DNA from: Lachnospiraceae bacterium
GTDB lineage: Bacteria > Bacillota > Clostridia > Lachnospirales > Lachnospiraceae
Length of the DNA: 10,806 bases
Assembly (NCBI GenBank): GCA_900770225.1
Contig: CAAGJU010000108.1
Location: 1 to 10,806, forward strand
Direction: 5' to 3'
Within the stretch, counting starts at the first letter, position 1; each line of letters starts with the position of its first letter. The position numbers were made by a program, and so were the translations under genes. Positions 1 through 6,248 of this stretch are shown here, piece after piece. The notes below the pieces were generated by a model that did no database searches, was not told where the DNA came from, and saw only the letters and a list, made by a program, of their open reading frames with translations.

Positions 1-2
1 AT

Positions 3-515
3 CCGGCCGTCGGAGAAATCGTGCGTGACGCGTCGCTGAATGTTACGGTCCTTCTGAAGCAGAAGGCTAAGACTCTGCGCCTGGAAAAGATTGACGGAAG
101 TAACGGCAACCGCTTGGCTAATGCAAAGTTTACGCTCAGCTATGAAGGTAACGAAGTCACTTCCGCTGACGTTGTCGGGGCCAGTGACAAGGGAACCTTT
201 ACCGTATCGGGCGAAGGCATTGATTTAATGAATCTGATCGATGGAAGCTATACGCTGAACGAAGTTCAGGCTCCGGCTGGCTATGTGATTCTGAACAATG
301 CGATTCACTTCGCCATCAAAGACGGCGTGTTCCAGATTGTAGACATGAATGCAGACAGCTTTGCGACGATGGAAACCACCGATGCCGGCACCGTCCTGAG
401 AGTAAAGAATCTGCCGGAAGAAAAAGATTCGTCACCGAATCTGTTCCCGGAGACATCTGTTTCTACGAAACGGTTTATTCCAAGAACCGGGGCTACGGGC
501 AGTGATCCGCAGTAA
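3..515 (+). CDS. CnaB/SpaA-type surface protein, C-terminal part (5' end outside window)
   Basis: The reading frame is open from base 3, so only the last 170 residues are visible. Residues from about 25 to 135 form one SpaA/CnaB (prealbumin-like) domain. It opens with LRLEKID, whose Lys is in the usual place for the intramolecular isopeptide bond, and it contains the typical NEVQAPAGYV strand whose Glu is the usual proton-shuttling residue. Such domains build pilins and wall-anchored adhesins of Gram-positive bacteria. Near the end is FIPRTGA, which resembles a sortase LPXTG motif, but the protein stops six residues later. No hydrophobic anchor or basic tail follows in any frame. The protein may therefore be secreted, or may be a truncated relic of an anchored one. 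A terminator hairpin follows at once. The domain call is firm; ligand and role cannot be told. Confidence 0.85.
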   Translation, partial: PAVGEIVRDASLNVTVLLKQKAKTLRLEKIDGSNGNRLANAKFTLSYEGNEVTSADVVGASDKGTFTVSGEGIDLMNLIDGSYTLNEVQAPAGYVILNNAIHFAIKDGVFQIVDMNADSFATMETTDAGTVLRVKNLPEEKDSSPNLFPETSVSTKRFIPRTGATGSDPQ

Positions 516-532
516 TCATTAGAAACAACAGG

Positions 533-578
533 ACCGGTTCAGTCGTTGATCATGTGATCGATGCCTGTGCCGGTTTTT
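533..578 (+). terminator. Rho-independent terminator after the CnaB protein
   Basis: A long imperfect hairpin starts 18 nt past the stop codon. ACCGG (533-537) pairs with CCGGT (570-574), CAG (540-542) pairs with CTG (565-567), and an inner stem 544-551 pairs with 556-563 using two wobble pairs around a 4-nt loop. Five T residues (574-578) follow. It separates the surface-protein gene from the next transcription unit. Confidence 0.7.
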
Positions 579-607
579 GTGACGGCTTTTTGCTTGTGCC
601 CGGATCG

Positions 608-613
608 TATAAT
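608..613 (+). promoter_or_regulatory. Candidate sigma-A -10 box for the sdpI-like cluster
   Basis: This is a perfect TATAAT just after the terminator. No good -35 sits at 16-18 nt (the closest sequence is GCTTTT or CTTTTT around 585-591), and there is no TG extension, so the promoter may be weak or activator-dependent. A start point 7 nt after the box would fall on the A of the ATG at 620. Confidence 0.5.
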
Positions 614-619
614 AGCGGT

Positions 620-730
620 ATGGATGAAAAGTTGGTTTTCAGCCGCAGCCTGTTCGACCATAAGCATCAGCGTGAAGTTTGTGAAAAAATCATTCGCCGT
701 ATGCAGAGGGCAGAACGTCTGTCTGTGTAA
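620..730 (+). CDS. Possible leaderless 36-aa ORF
   Basis: This is a short open frame from ATG 620 to TAA 728-730. The peptide is charged, with a basic, probably helical second half (EKIIRRMQRAERL). It has no ribosome binding site. Instead the ATG sits six bases after a TATAAT box, where transcription would be expected to begin, so it could be translated from a leaderless mRNA. It ends 15 nt before the ATG of the SdpI-like gene and could act as a leader peptide for it. I recognise no family. It may simply be untranslated leader, so confidence is low. Confidence 0.3.
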   Translation: MDEKLVFSRSLFDHKHQREVCEKIIRRMQRAERLSV

Positions 731-745
731 TTGTTGAGGAGAAAT

Positions 746-1114
746 ATGGGGTTCTGGATCTTTATGCTGGTGTGCTGCCTGGTGATTCCGCTGTCGATGG
801 CGGGCTTTGGAAAATACTTTATGCATGGCGGGCCGAAGGAGCCCAACGCATTGTTCGGCTATCGTACGAAGCGCTCGATGCGCAACGGGGAGACGTGGAT
901 ATTTGCACATCAGTACTGTGGAAAGCTCTGGTACTGGATTGGGCTGATCCTGATTCCGGTATCGGCTGTGTCGCTTGCGTTTGTACATGGAGCTTCCGTC
1001 GATGGGATTGGAAATGCGGGGCTGGTGCTTGTCTGCGTTCAGGCGGAGGCTATGATTGTTACGGTTCCAATGACGGAACATGCATTAAAGAAGCAGTATC
1101 CGGAATATTTCTGA
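746..1114 (+). CDS. SdpI-family small membrane protein
   Basis: This 122-aa protein carries the SdpI-family signature: FGYRTKRSM in the first half followed by ETWIFAHQYCGKLW. Three hydrophobic stretches can be seen: residues about 3-20, about 58-80 in the part beginning LWYWIGLILIP, and about 87-107. The namesake SdpI of Bacillus subtilis gives immunity to the SdpC killing toxin, but most short family members have no known role, and no toxin gene is visible here. I chose ATG 746 because GAGGAG (736-741) lies just upstream; an in-frame TTG at 731 would lie ahead of that site. The gene is first in a compact + strand cluster with the MazG-like, 68-aa and MFS genes. The family call is fairly sure; the immunity role is not claimed. 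Confidence 0.75.
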   Translation: MGFWIFMLVCCLVIPLSMAGFGKYFMHGGPKEPNALFGYRTKRSMRNGETWIFAHQYCGKLWYWIGLILIPVSAVSLAFVHGASVDGIGNAGLVLVCVQAEAMIVTVPMTEHALKKQYPEYF

Positions 1115-1133
1115 AAGAAGAAAGTCAGTGAGA

Positions 1134-1460
1134 ATGAAGATGAACCTGGATGATGTCAGCAGACAGTCCATGGAGATTCGAGGCCGTTACCATGAACTTG
1201 AGAAAGAGATCCATGGAAGCGAGTGGTCTCTGGAAGAAGATGCGCAGGATCAGCTGCCGGCAAAGATCGGTGCATGCGTCTGGTGGCTCGCGGTACTGGC
1301 GCAGCGCAGCGGATACAGCTTCGAAGACTGCGTAGAAAATTTTCTGAGCGAAAAGAAAAAGGAACTGGAAGAATGCTTACCGGTCCAAAGGAGAGACTGC
1401 AAGCATTTGAAACGATGTTGGCGGATCTTGAGAAACAGGCAGAAGCGGAACAGACAGTGA
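1134..1460 (+). CDS. MazG-like protein, apparently reduced
   Basis: The start is probably ATG 1134 or ATG 1140 (MNLDDVSRQS); only a weak purine-rich stretch precedes it. The part containing KIGACVWWLAVLAQRSGYS resembles the second metal-binding helix and following helix of the MazG all-alpha NTP pyrophosphohydrolase fold, which usually reads ELGDVLWYLAxLA. Here the Glu and Asp of that ExxD pair are Lys and Ala. The stretch between the YHELEKEIHG helix and this helix also looks too short, as if about 30 residues were missing. The last 28 residues are rich in Arg, Lys and Cys and look non-coding in character, and they overlap the next gene by 88 nt. The protein is probably inactive as a pyrophosphatase, or else a divergent family. 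The fold call is an inference from pattern. Confidence 0.5.
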   Translation: MKMNLDDVSRQSMEIRGRYHELEKEIHGSEWSLEEDAQDQLPAKIGACVWWLAVLAQRSGYSFEDCVENFLSEKKKELEECLPVQRRDCKHLKRCWRILRNRQKRNRQ

Positions 1461-1579
1461 TGGAGCAGCTGAAAGCGGCCGGCAAAGAGAAGATAGCGAC
1501 CTACCGGCAGTATTTCGGCAACCGTCTGTTTTATAAGTTGATGCTGGAGAAGTATCGTAAATACGGGCTTCTGAATTGA
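1373..1579 (+). CDS. 68-aa conserved-looking protein of unknown function
   Basis: ATG 1373 is preceded by AAGGA (1359-1363) at a 9-nt spacing, a normal ribosome site inside the end of the MazG-like gene. The product is hydrophilic. A predicted coiled or helical stretch (residues about 5-35, ERLQAFETMLADLEKQ onward) leads to a C-terminal motif TYRQYFGNRLFYKLMLEKY and a final YGLLN. I recall similar short proteins in gut Firmicutes but know no function. Its frame is -1 relative to the MazG-like gene, so a frameshift fusion is conceivable. An own start codon and ribosome site make separate translation the simpler reading. It ends 29 nt before the MFS gene, so the genes are likely co-transcribed. 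Confidence 0.6.
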   Translation: MLTGPKERLQAFETMLADLEKQAEAEQTVMEQLKAAGKEKIATYRQYFGNRLFYKLMLEKYRKYGLLN

Positions 1580-1608
1580 TACATTGGTGATAGGAATTGG
1601 GGGATGGG

Positions 1609-2763
1609 ATGTATTCATTATTGTTGGCTGTTATTTTCCTGATATTTGTGAGTCTTGGTCTGCCGGATTCGCTGCTTGGGGCGGGCTGGCCGTCGATGCA
1701 GGCGGCATTCGGGGTGCCGTCTTCGTATGCGGGCTATGTGTCGATGTCTATTTCGTTTATGACGATTCTTTCGGCGCTGGCGTGTCCGAAGCTGATGCGG
1801 CGCTTTCGTACGCAGTGGATCGTGATTGGTTCGATCGGGTTGACGATTGTGGGTCTGCTTGGCTTTTCCTTTTCCGGTTCGTACGGGATGTTATTTCTGT
1901 TTGTTGTTCCGTATGGTCTTGGTGCGGGTGCGATTGATGCGTCGGTGAATTCGTATGTGGCGATGCACTATCCTTCGTCGGTGATGAATTTTCTGCATTG
2001 TTTCTATGGTGTCGGGGCGATGATCAGTCCGAATATTATGGCTCTGGCGCTACGGCAGGCGGGATGGAATGAGGGCTACCGGTGGACGGCGTATCTGCAG
2101 ATGATCATTCTGTTTGTGTGCGTTTGTTCGCTTCCGTTATGGAAGAATCATGACGCGAAAGAGGAAGAGGAAGCGGTGAAGGGATGCGGGATCCGGGAAA
2201 CAATCCGGCGGCCGGGCGTCGCATTGACGATGGCTTCGTTTTTTGCGTATTGTGCGGGATAGGCAACCTGCTTTCTGTGGACGCCGAGCTACTTTGCCGG
2301 TGTAAAAGAGGGATTGTCGCAGGGGACGATTGCGTCGTTTGGCTCCCTGATCTTCGGTTGTCTGATGCTGGGGAGGCTGTTGTCGGGGCTTGTTTCGAAC
2401 CGGTTGGGTGACCGGCGGCTGATCCGGATCGGAATTACAGTGGAGTTGATTGGTATTGGGATTGTGCTTCTGCCGTTCAAAAGTTATGTTCCGGCAGCCG
2501 TTGGCTTTGTGTTGATTGGTACAGGGATGGGGCCGGTTTATCCGGCAATTCAGCATATGGCGCCGGCAAACTTTGGGAAGAGATACAGTGCGGCCGCCAT
2601 CAGTCTGCAGATGGCGAGTGCCTATGTCGGCAGTACGTTTATGCCGCTGGTATTCGGGCTTCTGCAGGAAAAGACGGGAATCTGGATTATGCCGTTCTAT
2701 CTGCTGGTGTTTGCGGTTTTGAACATTGCGCTGATTGAGAAGGTGTACCGCGTTATTGACTGA
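1609..2763 (+). pseudogene. MFS transporter interrupted by an in-frame TAG
   Basis: Read through one stop, this frame gives a 384-aa major facilitator with the usual number of hydrophobic segments. It begins MYSLLLAVIFLIFVSLGLPD, and the SLGLPDSLLGAGWP motif marks the sugar-type MFS group seen in many Firmicutes. The cytoplasmic loop WKNHDAKEEEE lies midway. Codon 218 is TAG (2260-2262), between ...FFAYCAG and ATCFLWTPSYF. Relatives normally have a Glu at this point in TM7 (YCAxEAT), so GAG to TAG is the likely change. The same frame continues cleanly to TGA 2761-2763, so the damage is a single base and recent. ATG 1609 is the best start; TTG 1597 is an alternative. TAG is used as a genuine stop by the EIIA gene in this window, which speaks against recoding. 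A base-calling error remains possible. Confidence 0.8.
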
Positions 2764-2772
2764 ACAGGAAAG

Positions 2773-2806
2773 AAAAGATGCGCTCCGTTATCTGGACGCA
2801 TCTTTT
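2773..2806. terminator. Bidirectional terminator between convergent units
   Basis: AAAAGATGCG (2773-2782) pairs perfectly with CGCATCTTTT (2797-2806), and an inner TCC/GGA pair extends the stem. On the + strand a run of six T residues closes it. On the minus strand the stem ends in TTTTCTTTCC. It serves the MFS cluster from the left and the lysA unit from the right. Confidence 0.85.
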
Positions 2807-3001
2807 TTAGTTGGTCTTGTTATGTGTGTGGATGATCAGGCTGGCGATAGCGTAAACTACAGCCGCCGCCACAAGAAAGACGACGGAATGTACCAGGAGG
2901 TTACCTTCGTTTCAGCTGACTGCGCGCAGATATCCGTCGGCAGCTGCACCTGCGACCAACCCTGCCAGGAGGCTGTATCTTTTCTGTGTCTGGTTGCCCA
3001 T
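2807..3001 (-). pseudogene. Small two-helix membrane protein behind lysA, split by TGA
   Basis: On the minus strand an ATG at 3001-2999 has an ideal ribosome site (AGGAG, 7 nt spacing). The frame encodes MGNQTQKRYSLLAGLVAGAA and onward to Ser29, then meets TGA (2914-2912). In the same frame another 34 residues follow to TAA 2809-2807, with a clear hydrophobic helix (HSVVFLVAAAVVYAIASLII) and a short polar tail. Read through, it would be a 64-aa protein with two membrane segments. TGG to TGA (a Trp at position 30) is a plausible cause. As it stands only a 29-aa peptide would be made. The gene starts 25 nt after lysA and ends at the shared terminator, so it belongs to the lysA transcript. TGA is a real stop elsewhere in the window. 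I do not recognise the family. Confidence 0.55.
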
Positions 3002-3026
3002 GAGCCTTCTCCTATACCTGGTAATT

Positions 3027-4241
3027 TTACAGTAGGCTTGGCAGTTGATGAATTAATGAATCAAATGTGTCACGCTGACGAATTAGGCGAAAGCTTCCAT
3101 CTTCCTGATGCAGTACTTCAGCCGGTCTGAGACGGCCATTGTACTGGGAAGCCATACTGAAGCCATATGCTCCGGTTGTAAGGACTATTACTTGATCACC
3201 GGGTTTTAAAGTTGGCAGCTTGATGTGCTCAGCAAGGATGTCGCCGGTCTCACAGATGTTTCCAACAACGGTATACTCCGCGGTTTGGTCAGAGCTGCTG
3301 GTAGTAACAATGTGGTGTGTTGAGCCATAAAGGACATGACGCATCATGATATTGAAGCCAAGATCTGTACCTGCGTATAATGTGCCGCTATTCTGCTTGA
3401 TACTGGTGACAGTGCCGATCAGCTCTCCACACTCTGCTACAAGATACCGTCCGGGCTCTACGATGAAAGACAGCTTTCGTCCGGTTCTCCTCTGAAAGTC
3501 CATGATGAGATCGTCGAGGTCTTTTCCAATGGCATTGAGGTCTAACCGTTTCTCGTCGTGATACGGAACTCCGAATCCTCCACCAAAATCGACTTCCGTG
3601 ACCTCTGGCAGCCACTGCTCAACCACCCGCAGCAGTACTTCCGCAGCCTGCAGGAAGTTGGAAGGGTCCAGATATTGTGAGCCAACATGCATATGGGCCA
3701 TCGTAATGGATTCGTCAAACTTATGCGCAATTTTCTGCGCCTTTGGTACATCTTGGATGGGGATCCCGAATTTTGTATTGCCTCCGGTGATTACTTTTGA
3801 ACAATGCCCGTCACCAAATCCTGGATTTATTCGGATGCCGGCATTCTGCGCGTCGGTTGTCTTCAGGTACTGTTCCAGCTGGTCCAGAGAATCAAGGATT
3901 GTTATTCTTGCATGTTCGGCGGCAAATTGCATTTCGGTTGTCGTCATGTTGTTGGAACATACGACAATTTCATTTTTTGTATATCCGGCCGCTTCTTCCT
4001 GAACAATTTCCCCCATGGACATGGCATCAGCATGAATGCCTTCGCTGCGAATAATCTTCAACAACTCGATATTGGCATTTGCCTTAACCGAGTACTGGGG
4101 ATGAAAGCCGGGGTCTTTGCACAGTTGTCTTATCTCGCGACAGCGCTGCCGTAGGATTGTTTCGTCGTATACGTAGAGCGGTGATCCATAGACAGATATC
4201 AGTTGTTCATATACCTCTTTGGGAAGAAAAGTTTGCATCAT
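3027..4241 (-). CDS. lysA: Diaminopimelate decarboxylase
   Basis: This PLP enzyme of fold type III decarboxylates meso-diaminopimelate to lysine, the last step of lysine synthesis, in the cytoplasm. Its 404 residues fit the family. Visible landmarks are YSVKAN with the PLP-binding Lys53, HVGSQ (His185), the phosphate-binding GGGFG (220-224), EPGR (262-265), CETGD with the partner-subunit catalytic Cys330, and GAYGFSMASQYN (357-368), which separates it from ornithine and arginine decarboxylases of the same fold. AGGAG lies 4 nt before the first ATG and 7 nt before the second (4238), so Met2 may be the true start. It is divergent from the PTS regulator and followed by a small membrane ORF. No other lysine gene is in view. 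No convincing promoter was seen on this strand. Confidence 0.95.
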   Translation of the reverse strand: MMQTFLPKEVYEQLISVYGSPLYVYDETILRQRCREIRQLCKDPGFHPQYSVKANANIELLKIIRSEGIHADAMSMGEIVQEEAAGYTKNEIVVCSNNMTTTEMQFAAEHARITILDSLDQLEQYLKTTDAQNAGIRINPGFGDGHCSKVITGGNTKFGIPIQDVPKAQKIAHKFDESITMAHMHVGSQYLDPSNFLQAAEVLLRVVEQWLPEVTEVDFGGGFGVPYHDEKRLDLNAIGKDLDDLIMDFQRRTGRKLSFIVEPGRYLVAECGELIGTVTSIKQNSGTLYAGTDLGFNIMMRHVLYGSTHHIVTTSSSDQTAEYTVVGNICETGDILAEHIKLPTLKPGDQVIVLTTGAYGFSMASQYNGRLRPAEVLHQEDGSFRLIRQRDTFDSLIHQLPSLL

Positions 4242-4249
4242 ACGTCTCC

Positions 4250-4278
4250 TTGTTTACTTTTTGGTGGAATTCTATAAT
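4250..4278 (+). promoter_or_regulatory. Sigma-A promoter of the PRD regulator
   Basis: TTGTTT (4250-4255), a 17-nt spacer and a perfect TATAAT (4273-4278) form a strong-looking vegetative promoter. Transcription would begin near 4285, only about three bases before the regulator's ATG. The -35 overlaps the lysA ribosome site on the other strand, so the two divergent genes may interfere with each other. Confidence 0.8.
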
Positions 4279-4287
4279 TTTGTCAAT

Positions 4288-6243
4288 ATGGAGCTTGAAA
4301 GCAGACAATTAGCACTTCTGAATGAATTTTTGAACAGCCCGGACCGGTATTTTACTAACCGGTACATGAGCTCTTTATTTCATGTGAGCTTTCGTACGGT
4401 CTCTAATGACATCCAGACTCTGAACGACCGCTTGCGTGCGTTTGATGCGGCTATTGTTATGGTCCGCAGCCATGGCTATCATCTCATATGCTCTGAAACG
4501 GTTTTATTACATTTACAGCATCAATACTTATGTACCGATACTACCATTCATCATCCACGCTCCTTGCAGGCAAATTCTTCGGAGGTTTTGTGCTATCTTC
4601 TGACCAATAGTGAACCATACCGGGTAGAGGATATTGCTGAGTATTTGCATTGCAGTCGCAGAACAGCTTCTCAACGTATCCATGAAGCAAAGATAATCCT
4701 GCAGCGATATCGAATTACGCTCGTTCGAAAACCTCATTACGGCATGTGCATGCATGGCGATGAACGGCAGATACGCTATTGTTTTATGGACGCAATCTCT
4801 TCGTCCAGAGAAGCTAAAACACTGTTGGATGACCATGAATATCATAATCTTGAACAGAGACTTATCAGCTTTTTAAAAGATACGCAGCTTCCACTTTCGA
4901 AAGCTGCCCTTAGTAAACTTGGCATCCTTCTTTGGATCAGTTGCATTCGCCAGAAACAAAGCCACGTTCTTTCGTTTACGTCAGCCGAGATTCAACTGCT
5001 TCATACAATGTCAGATATGCCGATGGCTGATGATGAGCTGCGGAAATGCCTTGGTCAAAGCATTGTGGCTGACGTCCTGAGACAAGAGGATTACCTGCTG
5101 GCAAGAATATATCTTGCTTCGGCAGTAGACTATCGCGGATTTGCGGAAGATCCTCATCTTCCTGACACAATTAAATCCGAAGCGTTACGACTGGAGCAGG
5201 GAGTGATCAATGGCTTGGCGAACGCAGGTATCCTGTCCTTTAAAAATACGGGAGGATTTAAGGCGTACTTTCGATCGCTTTTTTTGCAATGTGCTTTCCG
5301 TTCTTTGTTTTCTATCACTGAGTATGGAACTGACAGCGGCCTGATCCAGGATGTGTATCAGACACCGCTCAGTGCAGCGATCGGAGCTTTATGCAGTCAG
5401 GCGATCAATGCAATGACTTCCTGTCCGATGGGTGAAAAAGTGGAGATGGACTTTGCCTTTATGACCTATGCCTGGATAAGAAGCACGAGAAATCTGCAGA
5501 AGAAAATTCACATTGCGATTCTGACACCTTATTCCCGTATTACCGGTGAATCTTTAAAACACCGTGTTTTGGACCGCTACAGCAATATCATTGAATCGAT
5601 CGATGTTCTTACTTATGCACAGGCTTTGAAAGGGGACTTATCTGCGTATCATGCCATTCTTTATTTTGAAGATGAGCTTCCTGTATCTGTTTCACACGGG
5701 CAGAAGGTGCTTAAGGTCAGCTACTTCTTTACCAATGAAGATGTTGCGAATTTCTATGAAACCATTGCGATTCCTTCCCGGAAATATGAGCGTGCATTTG
5801 GCCCTCTATACCAGGAGGATTACGTTCATGGATTTCTTTATCAGTCACAGGAACAGTTGGTTGCATGGCTTCAGAGTCAGACAGGCAGCGACAGTGTAAA
5901 AGAACAGATTTCAAAGATTCAGTTAGAACCAAGCTTCATTTCAAATGAGACTCTGAATCTGCTGGTCTTTGTAAAAGGACAGGAAAATACATTTTCACGC
6001 CTTCTTGTATTACGTCATCCTGCGGAAGTGGATGGGATGCGTATCGAACGCATTTTCATCCACTGCATTTGCATCGATGGCAGCATGATTCGTTTGAAGA
6101 CGGCGGAGAAAGTGACTCGTAATCTTACGTCAATTATAGATACAGATGAGATCATTCTGAGTGGAAAAGGCATTGATTTCTATAATTACTATATTCATTT
6201 TCAAAAGAATGCTCTTGAAGAAAGGGGCCATAAAGGCCCCTGA
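4288..6243 (+). CDS. PRD-containing PTS-type transcriptional regulator
   Basis: A 651-aa BglG/LicR/MtlR-style DNA-binding regulator. Order of domains: N-terminal HTH (1-65; FRTVSNDIQTLNDRLR then GYHL); second HTH of Mga type (about 97-150; SRRTASQRIHEAK); PRD1 (about 185-290); PRD2 (about 300-402); EIIB-like domain (405-495, starting KKIHIAILTPYS); C-terminal domain (545-640) where EIIA-like modules usually lie. Family members are tuned by phosphorylation on PRD histidines and an EIIB cysteine. Here the expected positions seem to read Leu in PRD1 (LGILLWISCIR), Phe in PRD2 (LFLQCAFRSL) and Thr in the EIIB loop. ATG 4288 fits the start of the HTH fold but has no ribosome site; the mRNA should be near-leaderless. 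It lacks the RNA-binding CAT domain and any sigma-54 domain. Likely target: the convergent amino-sugar PTS operon. Confidence 0.85.
   Translation: MELESRQLALLNEFLNSPDRYFTNRYMSSLFHVSFRTVSNDIQTLNDRLRAFDAAIVMVRSHGYHLICSETVLLHLQHQYLCTDTTIHHPRSLQANSSEVLCYLLTNSEPYRVEDIAEYLHCSRRTASQRIHEAKIILQRYRITLVRKPHYGMCMHGDERQIRYCFMDAISSSREAKTLLDDHEYHNLEQRLISFLKDTQLPLSKAALSKLGILLWISCIRQKQSHVLSFTSAEIQLLHTMSDMPMADDELRKCLGQSIVADVLRQEDYLLARIYLASAVDYRGFAEDPHLPDTIKSEALRLEQGVINGLANAGILSFKNTGGFKAYFRSLFLQCAFRSLFSITEYGTDSGLIQDVYQTPLSAAIGALCSQAINAMTSCPMGEKVEMDFAFMTYAWIRSTRNLQKKIHIAILTPYSRITGESLKHRVLDRYSNIIESIDVLTYAQALKGDLSAYHAILYFEDELPVSVSHGQKVLKVSYFFTNEDVANFYETIAIPSRKYERAFGPLYQEDYVHGFLYQSQEQLVAWLQSQTGSDSVKEQISKIQLEPSFISNETLNLLVFVKGQENTFSRLLVLRHPAEVDGMRIERIFIHCICIDGSMIRLKTAEKVTRNLTSIIDTDEIILSGKGIDFYNYYIHFQKNALEERGHKGP
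6223..6241. terminator. Shared hairpin between regulator and NagA-type gene
   Basis: AGGGGCC (6223-6229), a 5-nt loop and GGCCCCT (6235-6241) form a perfect 7-bp GC-rich hairpin. It lies inside the last codons of the regulator and ends at its stop codon. On the minus strand it is followed by TTTCTTC, a fair though short T-rich tail. On the + strand no T run follows. It probably ends the PTS operon transcript and blocks read-through both ways. Confidence 0.6.
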
Positions 6244-6248
6244 CTCGA

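Noticed and set aside
539..1081. Minus-strand open frame of 180 codons
   Set aside because: It is antisense to the SdpI-like gene, His- and Arg-rich with no domain, and crosses the promoter and the terminator.
772..1131. Alternative + frame over the SdpI-like gene
   Set aside because: The product is rich in Trp, Cys and Gly with no family pattern; the 746 frame carries the recognised SdpI signature.
1345..1375. Programmed -1 frameshift joining the MazG-like and 68-aa genes
   Set aside because: The A-rich run reads G-AAA-AAG in the zero frame, not a good slippery heptamer, and the second gene has its own AAGGA site and ATG.
2735..3130. Open + strand frame of 131 codons across the lysA end
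   Set aside because: It overlaps the MFS stop, the bidirectional terminator, the small membrane ORF and the lysA C-terminus, and its product is Cys-rich without domain features. It is a shadow frame.
4281..4286. Perfect TTGACA on the minus strand as a lysA -35 box
   Set aside because: At 16-20 nt downstream only CAAAAA or AAAAGT type sequences are found, with no acceptable -10 box.
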